From contig CAYMJV010000026.1 of NCBI GenBank assembly GCA_964390545.1, forward strand, positions 1 to 35,587: a stretch of DNA of 35,587 bases, in the 5' to 3' direction. Source of the stretch: CAYMJV01 sp964390545. Lineage in GTDB: Bacteria; Desulfobacterota; BSN033; UBA1163. Under the pieces are notes generated by a model. It saw only the letters and a program-made list of their open reading frames with translations, ran no database searches and was not told where the DNA came from. This document shows, piece by piece, positions 17,056-24,818 of this stretch. A program made the translations under genes and the position numbers. Position 1 is the first letter of the stretch; every line of letters starts with the position of its first letter.

Positions 17056-17157
17056 TGTTGCCCTCCTTTTTCTTGGTTCATTGCTCACATCCTTATCTAT
17101 CACCTCTGTTAGATTCTTACAACTTAAATTTTTGAATTTTCTTCTAACATTTTGGGC

Positions 17158-17184
17158 CCCCTCGTCCCTTTGGGGGACGAGGGG
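17158..17184. other. Perfect 11-bp GC hairpin after porB
   Basis: CCCCTCGTCCC and GGGACGAGGGG flank a 5-base loop, 20 bases past the porB stop on the minus strand. No U-tract follows on that strand, so 3'-end stabilisation or partial termination is more likely than full termination. Confidence 0.65.
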
Positions 17185-17203
17185 AAATTTCAAATATCTT
17201 CGT

Positions 17204-18193
17204 CTAGGCTTTTGCTTTGGGTGTAGGGATAGGAGCCTCAACAGCAATCGCCTTAATCCTTTGAATCTTCTCATCCACAAAGGCCTGCATCTTTGCAATA
17301 TGCTCTTCTTTCAGATGAGAGAAACGGCCCTGGAATTTCATGTACTCACTCACGGGTTTATACTTTTTGGGAAGGTTCTGGTACTTGTAGACACCGTTCT
17401 CCCATTCATAAAGGGTCCACATCCCCGTGTCTACTGCTAACCGGCCCATCTCGCGGGTTAGCTTCTCATCGAACTTCCACCCCTTTGGACAGGGTGAGAG
17501 CATATGGAGGAAGGTGGGTCCGTCGTAATTCAAGGCTTTTCGCACCTTGTTCATCAGGTCAAGGGGATGAGAGATACATGTGGTGGCGACATATTTCACC
17601 GCCGGGTGGCCTCCGATCACCAGCTGCGGAGGGTCCTTGGGAAAGAGGGTCTTGCCTTCAGGGATAGCTTTTCCCGGTGGCGTGAAGGTCGTATTCGCAC
17701 CATAGGGGGTGGTCGGTGAAGTCTGAATGCCTGTGTTGGCATAGGCTTCGTTGTCGTAACAGATGAAAAGCGCATCATGGCCACGATACATCATGGCCGA
17801 CATCGCCTGAAGGCCGATGTCCACGGATCCACCATCCCCAGCCATCACGATCACATTCGGGAAGGGGCCGTCATATTTCTTCTTCCGGGCGAGGATCTTG
17901 TAGGCTGCTTCAATCCCCGAACCCACTGCTCCCCCATTGGTGATCTGGGCATGAATCCAGGAAACTGCGTAAGGCGTACAGAGGTAGCTCGAATTCGCCA
18001 CGTACATGCAGCCCGTCGGGCCAATGAAGATTGTATGCTGGCCTGCGGCCTTAGCGACCAGACGGTAGTTAAGTGCGGGTCCACAACCTGAGCAAGTCCG
18101 GTGCCCAGGGACATACATCTCATCTGCCGGCGCACCCCGCAAGGACTTGATCGGTTCCAATATCTGTTTTTTATAATCAAACGCTTGCGTCAT
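17204..18193 (-). CDS. porB: 2-oxoacid:ferredoxin oxidoreductase, beta (TPP-binding) subunit
   Basis: This 329-residue subunit binds thiamine diphosphate and one [4Fe-4S] cluster. CSGCG (Cys34, Cys37) and a later Cys in SPCPKGW (Cys235) are cluster ligands, with a further candidate at Cys62. The TPP motif runs from MAGDGGSVDIG (Asp120) to the Asn in YDNEAYANTG (Asn148), as in pyruvate and 2-ketoisovalerate ferredoxin oxidoreductases. With alpha, gamma and delta it oxidatively decarboxylates a 2-oxoacid to acyl-CoA and reduces ferredoxin in the cytoplasm. The start follows AAGGAGG. It begins 3 bases after porA stops. The Ala/Pro/Lys tail is non-catalytic. Confidence 0.94.
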   Translation of the reverse strand: MTQAFDYKKQILEPIKSLRGAPADEMYVPGHRTCSGCGPALNYRLVAKAAGQHTIFIGPTGCMYVANSSYLCTPYAVSWIHAQITNGGAVGSGIEAAYKILARKKKYDGPFPNVIVMAGDGGSVDIGLQAMSAMMYRGHDALFICYDNEAYANTGIQTSPTTPYGANTTFTPPGKAIPEGKTLFPKDPPQLVIGGHPAVKYVATTCISHPLDLMNKVRKALNYDGPTFLHMLSPCPKGWKFDEKLTREMGRLAVDTGMWTLYEWENGVYKYQNLPKKYKPVSEYMKFQGRFSHLKEEHIAKMQAFVDEKIQRIKAIAVEAPIPTPKAKA

Positions 18194-18196
18194 CGT

Positions 18197-19396
18197 TTAC
18201 ACCTCCTTTTCTTCTTCGAATCCAATCCAGTAGACTAACTTATGGGTCTTATTGTTCTTGACCATCTTCTGGAGAATCTTCGCCATGTAATAAAAGTCTT
18301 CAAGCAGAACGACATCTCCACCCAGGCCGGCCATAAAAGAGGTTACCATAGGTCTTTTCGGCAGGTCGTAGAGGGTTGCTCGAAGCTCATGAATTAAGTT
18401 GCCACCTCTCATGGCGCCACCATAAGAAGTACTTGTCTCGACCGAAGCAATCGCCTTGACCTTAGAGAAGGCACTGGCAATTTCTACCGTCGGCCAGGGC
18501 CGAATCCAACGTGGCCTGACCATTCCAATCTTCAGGCCCTGTCTCCTGAGATGATCGATGGCCGATTTACAGGTGTTGGCGTGGGCCCCCTGAACGAAGA
18601 AAGCATACTGGGCATCCTCCATCTTGTATGTCTCCAGGAAGGGATCATACTTGCGACGGAAGATGCGATTGAAGTCATTCGTTGCCTCCTTGATCACCTT
18701 GGGCACCTCGAGAAAGGTGGCTGCCCTCTGTGCATCCATGGGCGCTCCCTGGTCGGGCCGAATCTGGGGACCATGTGATATCGGGCACACGGGGCTAAGG
18801 GGATGAGGTGCTTTATAGGGAGGTAAGAACTCCCTTACCTGTGACATCTCTGGCAGGATGACCTTGTCCGGGATGTGGGACAGGAAATAACCATCCTGAC
18901 AGACAAACTGGGGCAGCATGATCCGAGGATCTTCTCCCACGCGATAGTTGATCAATGTGTTGTCAAAGACTTCCTGGGGGGTAGCGGCCCAACCCATCAA
19001 CCATCCCTGGTCCCTTGCTGACATCGCATCGGTATGCTCTGAACCGAAGTCTCCTGGTGGGTCCAGAGTTCTGTCGGCGATAGCCATCTGTAGAGGGTAA
19101 CGGCCTCCTGCTACCGGGCTGTAAAGCTCAAAGGCGTATGTGACACCCACTCCGGAACTCCCCGTGTAGGCTCGGGCACCACAGGCCGAAGCCCCTAATA
19201 CAACCGAAAGCTGGGCGTGCTCGCCTTCACCATGAAGGAACTCCGCATCCAATTCCCCGTTAGCAACCATTCTGGATAATTCCATCATGATCGCCGTATA
19301 GGGACGGATCGGAAATGAACAGATCACTTCTACTTCTGCAAATTTTGCACCCTGGGCTGCTGCTGCGCAGCCGCTGAGCATCTTTTCTTGAGCCAT
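18197..19396 (-). CDS. porA: 2-oxoacid:ferredoxin oxidoreductase, alpha subunit
   Basis: This 399-residue alpha subunit carries the pyrimidine-binding and CoA-side domains of a four-subunit POR/VOR-type enzyme. Recognisable are the N-terminal GCAAAAQGAKFAEVEVICSF stretch with the substrate-side IRPYT, the catalytic-type Glu region in FLHGEGEHAQ, the SSGVGVTYAFE segment and DPPGDFGSEHTD. The C-terminal domain includes QGAHANTCKSAIDHLR and VRPRWIRPWP. It lies between porD (12 bases) and porB (3 bases), so the subunits are co-translated. Substrate (pyruvate, branched-chain or aryl 2-oxoacid) is not decided by sequence inspection. Confidence 0.94.
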   Translation of the reverse strand: MAQEKMLSGCAAAAQGAKFAEVEVICSFPIRPYTAIMMELSRMVANGELDAEFLHGEGEHAQLSVVLGASACGARAYTGSSGVGVTYAFELYSPVAGGRYPLQMAIADRTLDPPGDFGSEHTDAMSARDQGWLMGWAATPQEVFDNTLINYRVGEDPRIMLPQFVCQDGYFLSHIPDKVILPEMSQVREFLPPYKAPHPLSPVCPISHGPQIRPDQGAPMDAQRAATFLEVPKVIKEATNDFNRIFRRKYDPFLETYKMEDAQYAFFVQGAHANTCKSAIDHLRRQGLKIGMVRPRWIRPWPTVEIASAFSKVKAIASVETSTSYGGAMRGGNLIHELRATLYDLPKRPMVTSFMAGLGGDVVLLEDFYYMAKILQKMVKNNKTHKLVYWIGFEEEKEV

Positions 19397-19408
19397 AGCA
19401 TCTCCTCC

Positions 19409-19840
19409 TTAGAAAGGTTTCTCCAAACGAACAACCCCGTCTTCAAAATCGAGCTCCGGAACCGCTTTCAGGGCGTCCGCGGGACATTCATTGATACAAA
19501 TCTGACAGCCTTTACAAAACTTCCAATTCCATTCCATCTTCTCTTCCTTTTCATTGAAAGACCAACAAGCGTCCGGACAGGCAATGTAGCAGGTAAAACA
19601 CCGGGTGCACTTTTCATGGTCAATCACCGGACGGACAATCCGCCAGTTTGAGGTGATAAAAAGGTCCTGCTGCCTCACCGGAGCAGGCGTGATGGCCCCA
19701 AAAGGGACCGCTCTATCTTCTGGAACACTAATTGTCCCATACATATCCTCAGGCATGACGGTCCTCTTGATAGCCGTTACCTTCTTTACGGTTTTAACCC
19801 TTGCTTTTGCCTTCTGTGCTTTTCGTATTTTCGATTTCAC
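19409..19840 (-). CDS. porD: 2-oxoacid:ferredoxin oxidoreductase, delta (2x[4Fe-4S]) subunit with basic N-terminal extension
   Basis: This 143-residue ferredoxin-like subunit passes electrons from the TPP site to external ferredoxin. Two motifs are seen: CTRCFTCYIACP and CKGCQICINECP, each CxxCxxCxxxCP. The start is GTG, supported by AAGGAGG six bases upstream. This gives an unusual N-terminal extension of about 30 residues very rich in Lys/Arg (KSKIRKAQKAKARVKTVKK) before the usual SVPEDRAVPFG region; family members are usually nearer 100 residues. The role of the extension is unknown. Confidence 0.92.
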   Translation of the reverse strand: MKSKIRKAQKAKARVKTVKKVTAIKRTVMPEDMYGTISVPEDRAVPFGAITPAPVRQQDLFITSNWRIVRPVIDHEKCTRCFTCYIACPDACWSFNEKEEKMEWNWKFCKGCQICINECPADALKAVPELDFEDGVVRLEKPF

Positions 19841-19906
19841 TGTTCGCCTCCTTGTCTATTCGGTCATGACGATTCACTTCTTGCTCTCGACTCACGGTGG
19901 CCGGGT

Positions 19907-20545
19907 TTAGCCTCCCCAGAAATAAGCCGCACGAGCCTTACGAAATCTTTGGATTTTCACTTCCTGATAACCCCGCTCCATGGCGGCAACGTCGCTGACG
20001 ACTTTGGCAAGGTTCTCCTTCTTCACCATGGCCGTCACCTTGGCCATGGCCCCCAGGATCGGAGAAGATATTCCTGCACCAATGCCGGCAGTATCAACGC
20101 CTCCCTCTGACCCGGAAAAGTCTACGGTCCGCATCCCGGAGATGCCGTCCGCATCGACCGTCGCCACTGCGCCCAGGATGTCTGCATTGGGGATGAACTT
20201 GAGCATATACTCGATCGGCCGGTTGGTATTGATGATGAGAAGACCTCCCTCGGGCATCCCACGCAAGATATTGATACCCTTGACGATGGTTGGCTCGACA
20301 ATCACGACCACGTCTGGATGCTCATTCACGTAGAGATATTTCATCTCAATCTCTTTGTCGCTAATTCGGGCATATTTACGGGTCGTTACCAGCACGCGAT
20401 CAGGCAGATCTTCGTAGTTATCGAAGGCCTGAACAAATTTTCCCTCCATCTTGGCCGCTTGGGCAAAGGCGTTGGCAACATCCCGAGCCTCCTTGTCCAT
20501 CACGACCCCGCGCGTCCAAACAGTTATCTCAGTTACTTTCGCCAT
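19907..20545 (-). CDS. porG: 2-oxoacid:ferredoxin oxidoreductase, gamma subunit
   Basis: This 212-residue gamma subunit closes the four-subunit enzyme. It has the family N-terminus (EITVWTRGVVMDKEARDVANAFAQAA), a central region with VVIVEPTIVKG and GLLIINTNRP, and the later GAVATVDADGIS and AGIGAGISSPILGAMAK. An aromatic/Gly tail YFWGG ends it. The ATG follows AAGGAGG at nine bases. It is the first por gene in the minus-strand order porG-porD-porA-porB and starts 79 bases after the GntR regulator gene ends. Confidence 0.93.
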   Translation of the reverse strand: MAKVTEITVWTRGVVMDKEARDVANAFAQAAKMEGKFVQAFDNYEDLPDRVLVTTRKYARISDKEIEMKYLYVNEHPDVVVIVEPTIVKGINILRGMPEGGLLIINTNRPIEYMLKFIPNADILGAVATVDADGISGMRTVDFSGSEGGVDTAGIGAGISSPILGAMAKVTAMVKKENLAKVVSDVAAMERGYQEVKIQRFRKARAAYFWGG

Positions 20546-20624
20546 ACACTGATACCTCCTTCATTAATTTAATCACATGATAAATCTAACCTTCATCCCT
20601 TTTACTACAACTCACTTTCCAAGA

Positions 20625-21341
20625 TCAACCCAGGGTCTTCTTCCCACCCCCTTTCCTTTTGTTGAACACGGAATTTTCCACATCCTCGAGGTGCCGCCGC
20701 ATGACCTTTCGAGCAGCCTTCCCATTTCCATTCTTGATGGCGGCAAGGATTTCATAATGGCCGTGAAGAGATTTCTGTTTTCTCTCCTCTGTTTGAAGGT
20801 ACTTTTCGCGGGTTTTACCCAGTAAATCAACAAGCGTAATGAGCAAACGTTCTAAGATCCTGTTTCTTGCCATCCGGGCCAAGAGGCGATGAAACTCCGA
20901 GTCCGTGTGAATGGGATTCTCCCCGCTTTCGACTTCCTTCTCCTGTTCCTTGAGGATCTCCTCTAACTCATCGATCTCTTCAGACGTTCTGTTTTCTGAG
21001 GCGAGTTGAGCCACTTCCGGCTCGATGATCTTGCGGACGAAAAAGATATCGATGATATCATCCTTCTCATGAAAGAGGGCCGTAGCCAGGGGTTGCACTA
21101 AGGCCTCCTCACTGGAAGCGATGACATAAGTCCCATCGCCCTGACGCCTTTGAACCAATCTCATAGACTCCAGCGAAAAGATGGCTTCTCGCACCGTGGC
21201 CCGGGAAACCTTAAAGGTTTCAGATAATTCCCGCTCCACAGGGAGCTGATCTCCTCGCTTCAGCTTGCCCTTTTCAATGAGATTGAAAATCTGCTTGACG
21301 ATATCTTCGTAGGCCCGCTTCTTTTCTACCGCCTTTAACAT
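20625..21341 (-). CDS. FadR-family GntR transcriptional regulator (FCD domain)
   Basis: This 238-residue regulator has an N-terminal winged helix (residues about 10-75; GDQLPVERELSETFKVSRATVREAI) and a C-terminal FCD domain. The domain's metal-site residues are visible in HTDSEFHRLLARMARN, HGHYEIL and RRHLEDV. FCD regulators usually bind organic acids such as lactate, pyruvate or glycolate. The gene overlaps the upstream AAA+ ATPase gene by 7 bases and leads into the por genes, so it is probably autoregulated and controls uptake and oxidation of the acid. A GGTCAGACC palindrome at the operon promoter is its likely operator. Confidence 0.93.
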   Translation of the reverse strand: MLKAVEKKRAYEDIVKQIFNLIEKGKLKRGDQLPVERELSETFKVSRATVREAIFSLESMRLVQRRQGDGTYVIASSEEALVQPLATALFHEKDDIIDIFFVRKIIEPEVAQLASENRTSEEIDELEEILKEQEKEVESGENPIHTDSEFHRLLARMARNRILERLLITLVDLLGKTREKYLQTEERKQKSLHGHYEILAAIKNGNGKAARKVMRRHLEDVENSVFNKRKGGGKKTLG

Positions 21342-23470
21342 CGGGTATTCCCCTCACTGGTTCGAACGCTTCGAATGGCCTCTTTGAAGTGTGCCGACCG
21401 GATCACCAGTCTGGAGAACGATTTTTTCTCCGGAAGCTGAATCATCTCCTTAACGGCCATCAGGGCTGCATTTCTGCAGATCGAGGCAATTTGCGAACCT
21501 ACCATGCCTTCTGTCGTCTTCGCCAGCTCCACCAGGTCTACGTCGTCTCCCAATGGCTTCTCTCGGGTGTGCACCTGAAAGATCTCCAGCCGATCCTTCT
21601 CATCCGGGACAGAAAACTTCAGAATGTAATCGAGCCGTCCCGTTCGCATCAGGGCTGGATCTAGCACATCCTTGCGGTTCGTCGCCCCAAGGACAATCAC
21701 CTGGGAGAGATCGGTAAGGCTATCGAGTTCGTTAAAGAACTGGCTGGCGATCCGTTCCACTGCACCGCTATCCGTCACAAAGCCACGGGCCATGATGAGG
21801 GCATCTATTTCGTCAAAAAAGAGGATGCAGGGTGCGGATTGCTTGGCTTTCTTAAAGAGGTTGTGGAGTGCTTTTTCTGACTCCCCCAGCCATTTTGAGA
21901 AGATCATGGGGCCCCCGATCGAGATGAAATTTAGACCGGTCTCCCCGGCCAGGGCCTTTGCCATCAAGGTCTTCCCGGTCCCCGAGGGCCCGGTAAAAAG
22001 GATCCCTCTGGGCGGCGAGACCTTACCTGATGCAAATAGCTCCGGGTACTTCATGGGCCAGTCCACTATGGACATCAAGGCTTCCTTAATGGGGACCAGG
22101 CCACCCACATGATGCCATCGGACCGTGGACCTTTCGGTAAAAAATTCACGGATCGCCGTAGGTTCAATCTCACGAAGGGCTGTTAGGAAATCCTCCATCA
22201 TGATCTGCAGTTGGTCCGGGGTCCCGAGAATAGATGCGAGATGATTTTCTCCCTCCAGAGAGAGATATCGCCTGAGGGCCACCATTCCAGCTTCCTTGCA
22301 CAAAGCCTCCAAATCGGCTCCTACAAAGGCGTGGGTGATTTGGGCGAGACGGTCCAGATCGACGTCAGAGGCCAGGGGCATCCGCCGGCTGTGAATCCTG
22401 AGGATCGATTTGCGTCCCTCGGTGTTGGGAACAGGAAGCACGATCTCGCGGTCAAAACGGCCCGGCCGCCTGAGCGCCGGGTCGATGATCTCGGGAATAT
22501 TGGTTGCACCAATGACAATCACTTGGCCTCGGGAAACCATTCCATCCATCAGGGCGAGGAGCTGGGCAACGACCCTCTTCTCAACATCCCCCAAAACCTC
22601 CGCACGTTTGGGAGCGATGGCGTCGATCTCATCGATAAAAATAATGCTGGGCGCTTCGCGGGCTGCCTCCTCGAAGATCTCACGTAATCTGGCTTCACTT
22701 TCCCCATAAAACTTGTGGATGATTTCCGGGCCATTCACGCGGAAAAAATGGAGTTTCGTTTCGCTGGCAATGGCACGGGCGATCAGGGTCTTGCCGGTGC
22801 CCGGAGGTCCGTAAAGAAGCACCCCTTTGGGTGCCTCAATTCCCAATTTTTCAAACACCTCTGCGTACCGCAGGGGAAGCTCGACCATCTCCCGAACGAG
22901 CCTGAGTTCACGCTCGAGGCCTCCGACATTCTCGTAGGAGACATGGGAAGGCGCTTCCAGGGGAAAATCGGGTTTTTTGAGGATAAACTTGGTCTTCTGA
23001 TTGATGATCACTCCACCCAGGGGGGACGTTGCTTCCACCTGGAAGAACCGGTCCTTTCCTGCCAGGAAAGGGATGTTGATCTTGTCGCCTGCGACGACGG
23101 CCAATCCCTGAAGGACCTTCGCAAATTGATCGAGCTCACTTTCGTCGGGCAAGACGGCTGAAAAATCAAGGGGTGTGACGATGATCGTCGCGGCTGTTTT
23201 GCGAGAGGTTTTTTTGATCCGGACGACTTCCCCTAAATTGGAGTTGGCATTGCTGCGAGTGATCCCATCTATCTGGATCACCTTCTTCCCGCGATGCTCG
23301 GGGAGCGTTCCCGTGATCCTGGCAACCGTATTTTTTGCCCCACTGATCTCGATCACGTCGCCCAAGACACCGTTCAAGGCCTTGATATCCTCCGGGTCAA
23401 GGCGGGCCAGACCTTTGCCTACATCTTCAGCCAGGGCTTCGGTTACCTTTAACTCAAGCTCAAACTCCAT
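21335..23470 (-). CDS. CDC48/VAT-type double AAA+ ATPase
   Basis: This 711-residue protein resembles archaeal CDC48/VAT. An N-domain (residues about 1-175, double-psi barrel pattern LDPEDIKALNGVLGDVIEI) is followed by D1: Walker A GPPGTGKT 221-228, Walker B IIFIDEID 276-283, Arg fingers RRPGRFD. D2 has Walker A GPSGTGKT 494-501, Walker B ILFFDEID and MRTGRLD, where Thr replaces the usual Pro. Both domains therefore look active. Such enzymes unfold or extract proteins as hexamers. Full-length CDC48 is uncommon in bacteria, and finding it as first gene of a Por/Tct operon is unusual. It may handle assembly or turnover of the large Fe-S complexes (inference). Confidence 0.93.
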   Translation of the reverse strand: MEFELELKVTEALAEDVGKGLARLDPEDIKALNGVLGDVIEISGAKNTVARITGTLPEHRGKKVIQIDGITRSNANSNLGEVVRIKKTSRKTAATIIVTPLDFSAVLPDESELDQFAKVLQGLAVVAGDKINIPFLAGKDRFFQVEATSPLGGVIINQKTKFILKKPDFPLEAPSHVSYENVGGLERELRLVREMVELPLRYAEVFEKLGIEAPKGVLLYGPPGTGKTLIARAIASETKLHFFRVNGPEIIHKFYGESEARLREIFEEAAREAPSIIFIDEIDAIAPKRAEVLGDVEKRVVAQLLALMDGMVSRGQVIVIGATNIPEIIDPALRRPGRFDREIVLPVPNTEGRKSILRIHSRRMPLASDVDLDRLAQITHAFVGADLEALCKEAGMVALRRYLSLEGENHLASILGTPDQLQIMMEDFLTALREIEPTAIREFFTERSTVRWHHVGGLVPIKEALMSIVDWPMKYPELFASGKVSPPRGILFTGPSGTGKTLMAKALAGETGLNFISIGGPMIFSKWLGESEKALHNLFKKAKQSAPCILFFDEIDALIMARGFVTDSGAVERIASQFFNELDSLTDLSQVIVLGATNRKDVLDPALMRTGRLDYILKFSVPDEKDRLEIFQVHTREKPLGDDVDLVELAKTTEGMVGSQIASICRNAALMAVKEMIQLPEKKSFSRLVIRSAHFKEAIRSVRTSEGNTRC

Positions 23471-23507
23471 AGAGAAACTTTTCTCCAGACGGTCATTAAA
23501 TTGGTAT

Positions 23508-23554
23508 AAAGGTCAGACCATTTATTCTTACAAGAAAGGATTCCACTTTGTCAA
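23508..23554 (-). promoter_or_regulatory. Promoter and probable GntR operator of the cdc48-gntR-por-tct operon
   Basis: On the minus strand TTGACA (23554-23549) is followed after 18 bases by TAAGAA (23530-23525). The expected start site falls on the palindrome AAAGGTCAGACCATTT (23508-23523), whose core GGTCAGACC matches the TGGTCNGACCA style of FadR/PdhR-type operators (known family pattern). The GntR gene is second in this operon, which suggests autorepression. Confidence 0.65.
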
Positions 23555-23563
23555 TATATTTTT

Positions 23564-23694
23564 GATGGACTCGTAAAAAGTCGATAAGTGGCAACCTGTC
23601 ATTCTGAGCGAAGCGAAGAATCTAATCATATCAAAGCATTTCAGATCCTTCACTCCGTTCAGGATGACTAATTGGGACTTTTTACGAAACCATC
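23564..23694. repeat. Nested inverted-repeat element containing GTCATTCTGA repeat copy 2
   Basis: Outer arms 23564-23582 and 23676-23694 match at 17 of 19 positions (GATGGACTCGTAAAAAGTC against its inverse). Inner arms GTCATTCTGAGCGAAG (from 23598) and CTCCGTTCAGGATGAC (to 23668) match copy 1 at 633-716. The 131-base size and terminal inverted repeats are MITE-like, though no target duplication was established. Confidence 0.75.
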
Positions 23695-23743
23695 ATTTTT
23701 AGAAACTTTTCTTATGAATTTGAAGCGAGAAAGAATCTCATTT

Positions 23744-23848
23744 TTAGGGTGAAGGAGTTCGGATTCCCTTCTGATAAGCCAAGGCCAGCAGAGAAATGGG
23801 GTGGCAGTTAAAGGGTCTACGATGCAATGTTCCTTCCTGAAGGATGCA
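23744..23848 (-). pseudogene. C-terminal remnant of a second FAD/Fe-S oxidase
   Basis: One minus-strand frame reads CILQEGTLHRRPFNCHPI and continues SLLALAYQKGIRTPSP before TAA. This matches the end of the intact FAD/Fe-S oxidase (GTRREAVHPISLLALAYQRG). At the DNA level 23771-23804 and 24870-24903 agree at 32 of 34 bases. No upstream part of the gene is recognisable, so this is a decayed or truncated paralogue, or a partial duplication. Confidence 0.6.
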
Positions 23849-24019
23849 TCTCCAATTCTGTGATGGCAGGGTAAGCTTTGCAGAAGCAAACGGACCAGGC
23901 TTCGAAAGCTTTAGAACTGCGGTTCTTTAAGACTGTCAGGAGTAACTTTCGTGGTCACGGAGGAGGAGTCTTTTCCCATGGCCTGAGGGACCTCGAATCA
24001 AATCGATATGAGGTTCCGC

Positions 24020-24053
24020 CCTGCCTTCGCCGAAGCGGCTGCGCGCAGGCAGG
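24020..24053. repeat. Short palindrome CCTGCCTTCGCCGAAG...GCGCGCAGGCAGG
   Basis: CCTGCC and GGCAGG arms enclose CGCCGAAGCGGC, giving a stable hairpin. It resembles short dispersed palindromes in related genomes. No gene is associated with it. Confidence 0.55.
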
Positions 24054-24220
24054 TCTAAATCTTTCTCCGCTGGCCCGTCTTCTTCGGCCCGACCAACTGG
24101 TGCCCCTAATTTCTGTCCCGGTTTTCATCACAGGAAAAGAGATACTTATCTTCCTGAAACTTTTGCTTCCCTGGAAACCATGAATCGTGTATATTACGAA
24201 CTATAAGGCAGCCGCACATT

Positions 24221-24269
24221 GAAGCTCCCCGTCCATCCCGTCAGGACGGGACAGGCACGGCGGGGCTTC
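24221..24269. repeat. GC-rich palindrome GAAGCTCCCCG...CGGGGCTTC
   Basis: Outer arms GAAGCTCCCCG and CGGGGCTTC enclose an inner hairpin TCCCGTCAGGACGGGA (24236-24251). It is related in composition and arm sequence to the palindrome at 5172-5201. Confidence 0.6.
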
Positions 24270-24348
24270 CCGGGCACTTGCCGGCCAAGTTTTTGAGAAG
24301 GATATGCCTCGAGGGAGAGGGTTGAAATTTTAAGAAAGGTGATTGGCA

Positions 24349-24744
24349 ATGAAAACAGAAGAAAAAAAAGCCAAAGTCCGTTATGCGGTCGCCAATCTGG
24401 AAAGAAGGAGAAACCCTAGATTTCCACTCCGTCTGCCAATAGAGTATTATCGGGCCGACTCGCCAGTCAATCAATCCGGTCAAGCTCTCGACGCCAGCGA
24501 AGGGGGATTACAGATTCTTTTGCCAGAACAGATGGAGATTGGCCAAAAGCTGAATATGAAACTTTTTTTCTCATCTGGCTCTACATTGAATTCAATCGAA
24601 GTCCTTGCTGAGGTGGTTTGGATAAATACTCAATTGGGCGAAGGTGAAAAACTTTATCGATCCGGAGTAAGGTTTATCAATATCTCTCCCGAAGGTATGA
24701 CCAAGTTGAAAATTTTTTTAGCAAGTCTACCTGAATCTCCCTAA
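24349..24744 (+). CDS. Single-domain PilZ protein (c-di-GMP effector candidate)
   Basis: This protein of about 131 residues is essentially one PilZ domain. It has the Arg-rich cyclic di-GMP motif (ERRRNPRFP, RxxxR) and, about 30 residues on, DASEGG matching (D/N)xSxxG, followed by a beta-rich core with the GQKLNMKLFF strand. The two motifs suggest it can bind c-di-GMP and pass the signal to an unknown partner. ATG at 24349 is preferred to the TTG six bases before it because AAAGG then has proper spacing. It is convergent with the FAD/Fe-S oxidase and not part of either neighbouring operon. Confidence 0.85.
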   Translation: MKTEEKKAKVRYAVANLERRRNPRFPLRLPIEYYRADSPVNQSGQALDASEGGLQILLPEQMEIGQKLNMKLFFSSGSTLNSIEVLAEVVWINTQLGEGEKLYRSGVRFINISPEGMTKLKIFLASLPESP

Positions 24745-24818
24745 TCGTTTAACAGACCTAAGTACACTTTCTTTCAAGATACACCCTTATCGCCTGAGAA
24801 AACTTTTCGCCCTTTTCA

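Larger units (their letters stand above)
23471..24348. other. Gene-poor region (878 bases) between the AAA+ ATPase and PilZ genes
   Basis: It holds the operon promoter, a nested repeat element (23564-23694), a decayed C-terminal fragment of an FAD/Fe-S oxidase (23744-23848), a short palindrome (24020-24053) and a GC-rich palindrome (24221-24269). The open frames here run across repeats and look non-coding. I see no intact gene. Confidence 0.7.

Noticed and set aside
17056..17298. N-terminal extension of the first TctC
   Set aside because: It overlaps porB and the GC hairpin. The signal peptide begins at 17055 behind AGGAGG.
23878..24183. 101-residue plus-strand open frame
   Set aside because: It runs through the 24020-24053 palindrome, is compositionally repeat-like and has no domain or ribosome binding site.
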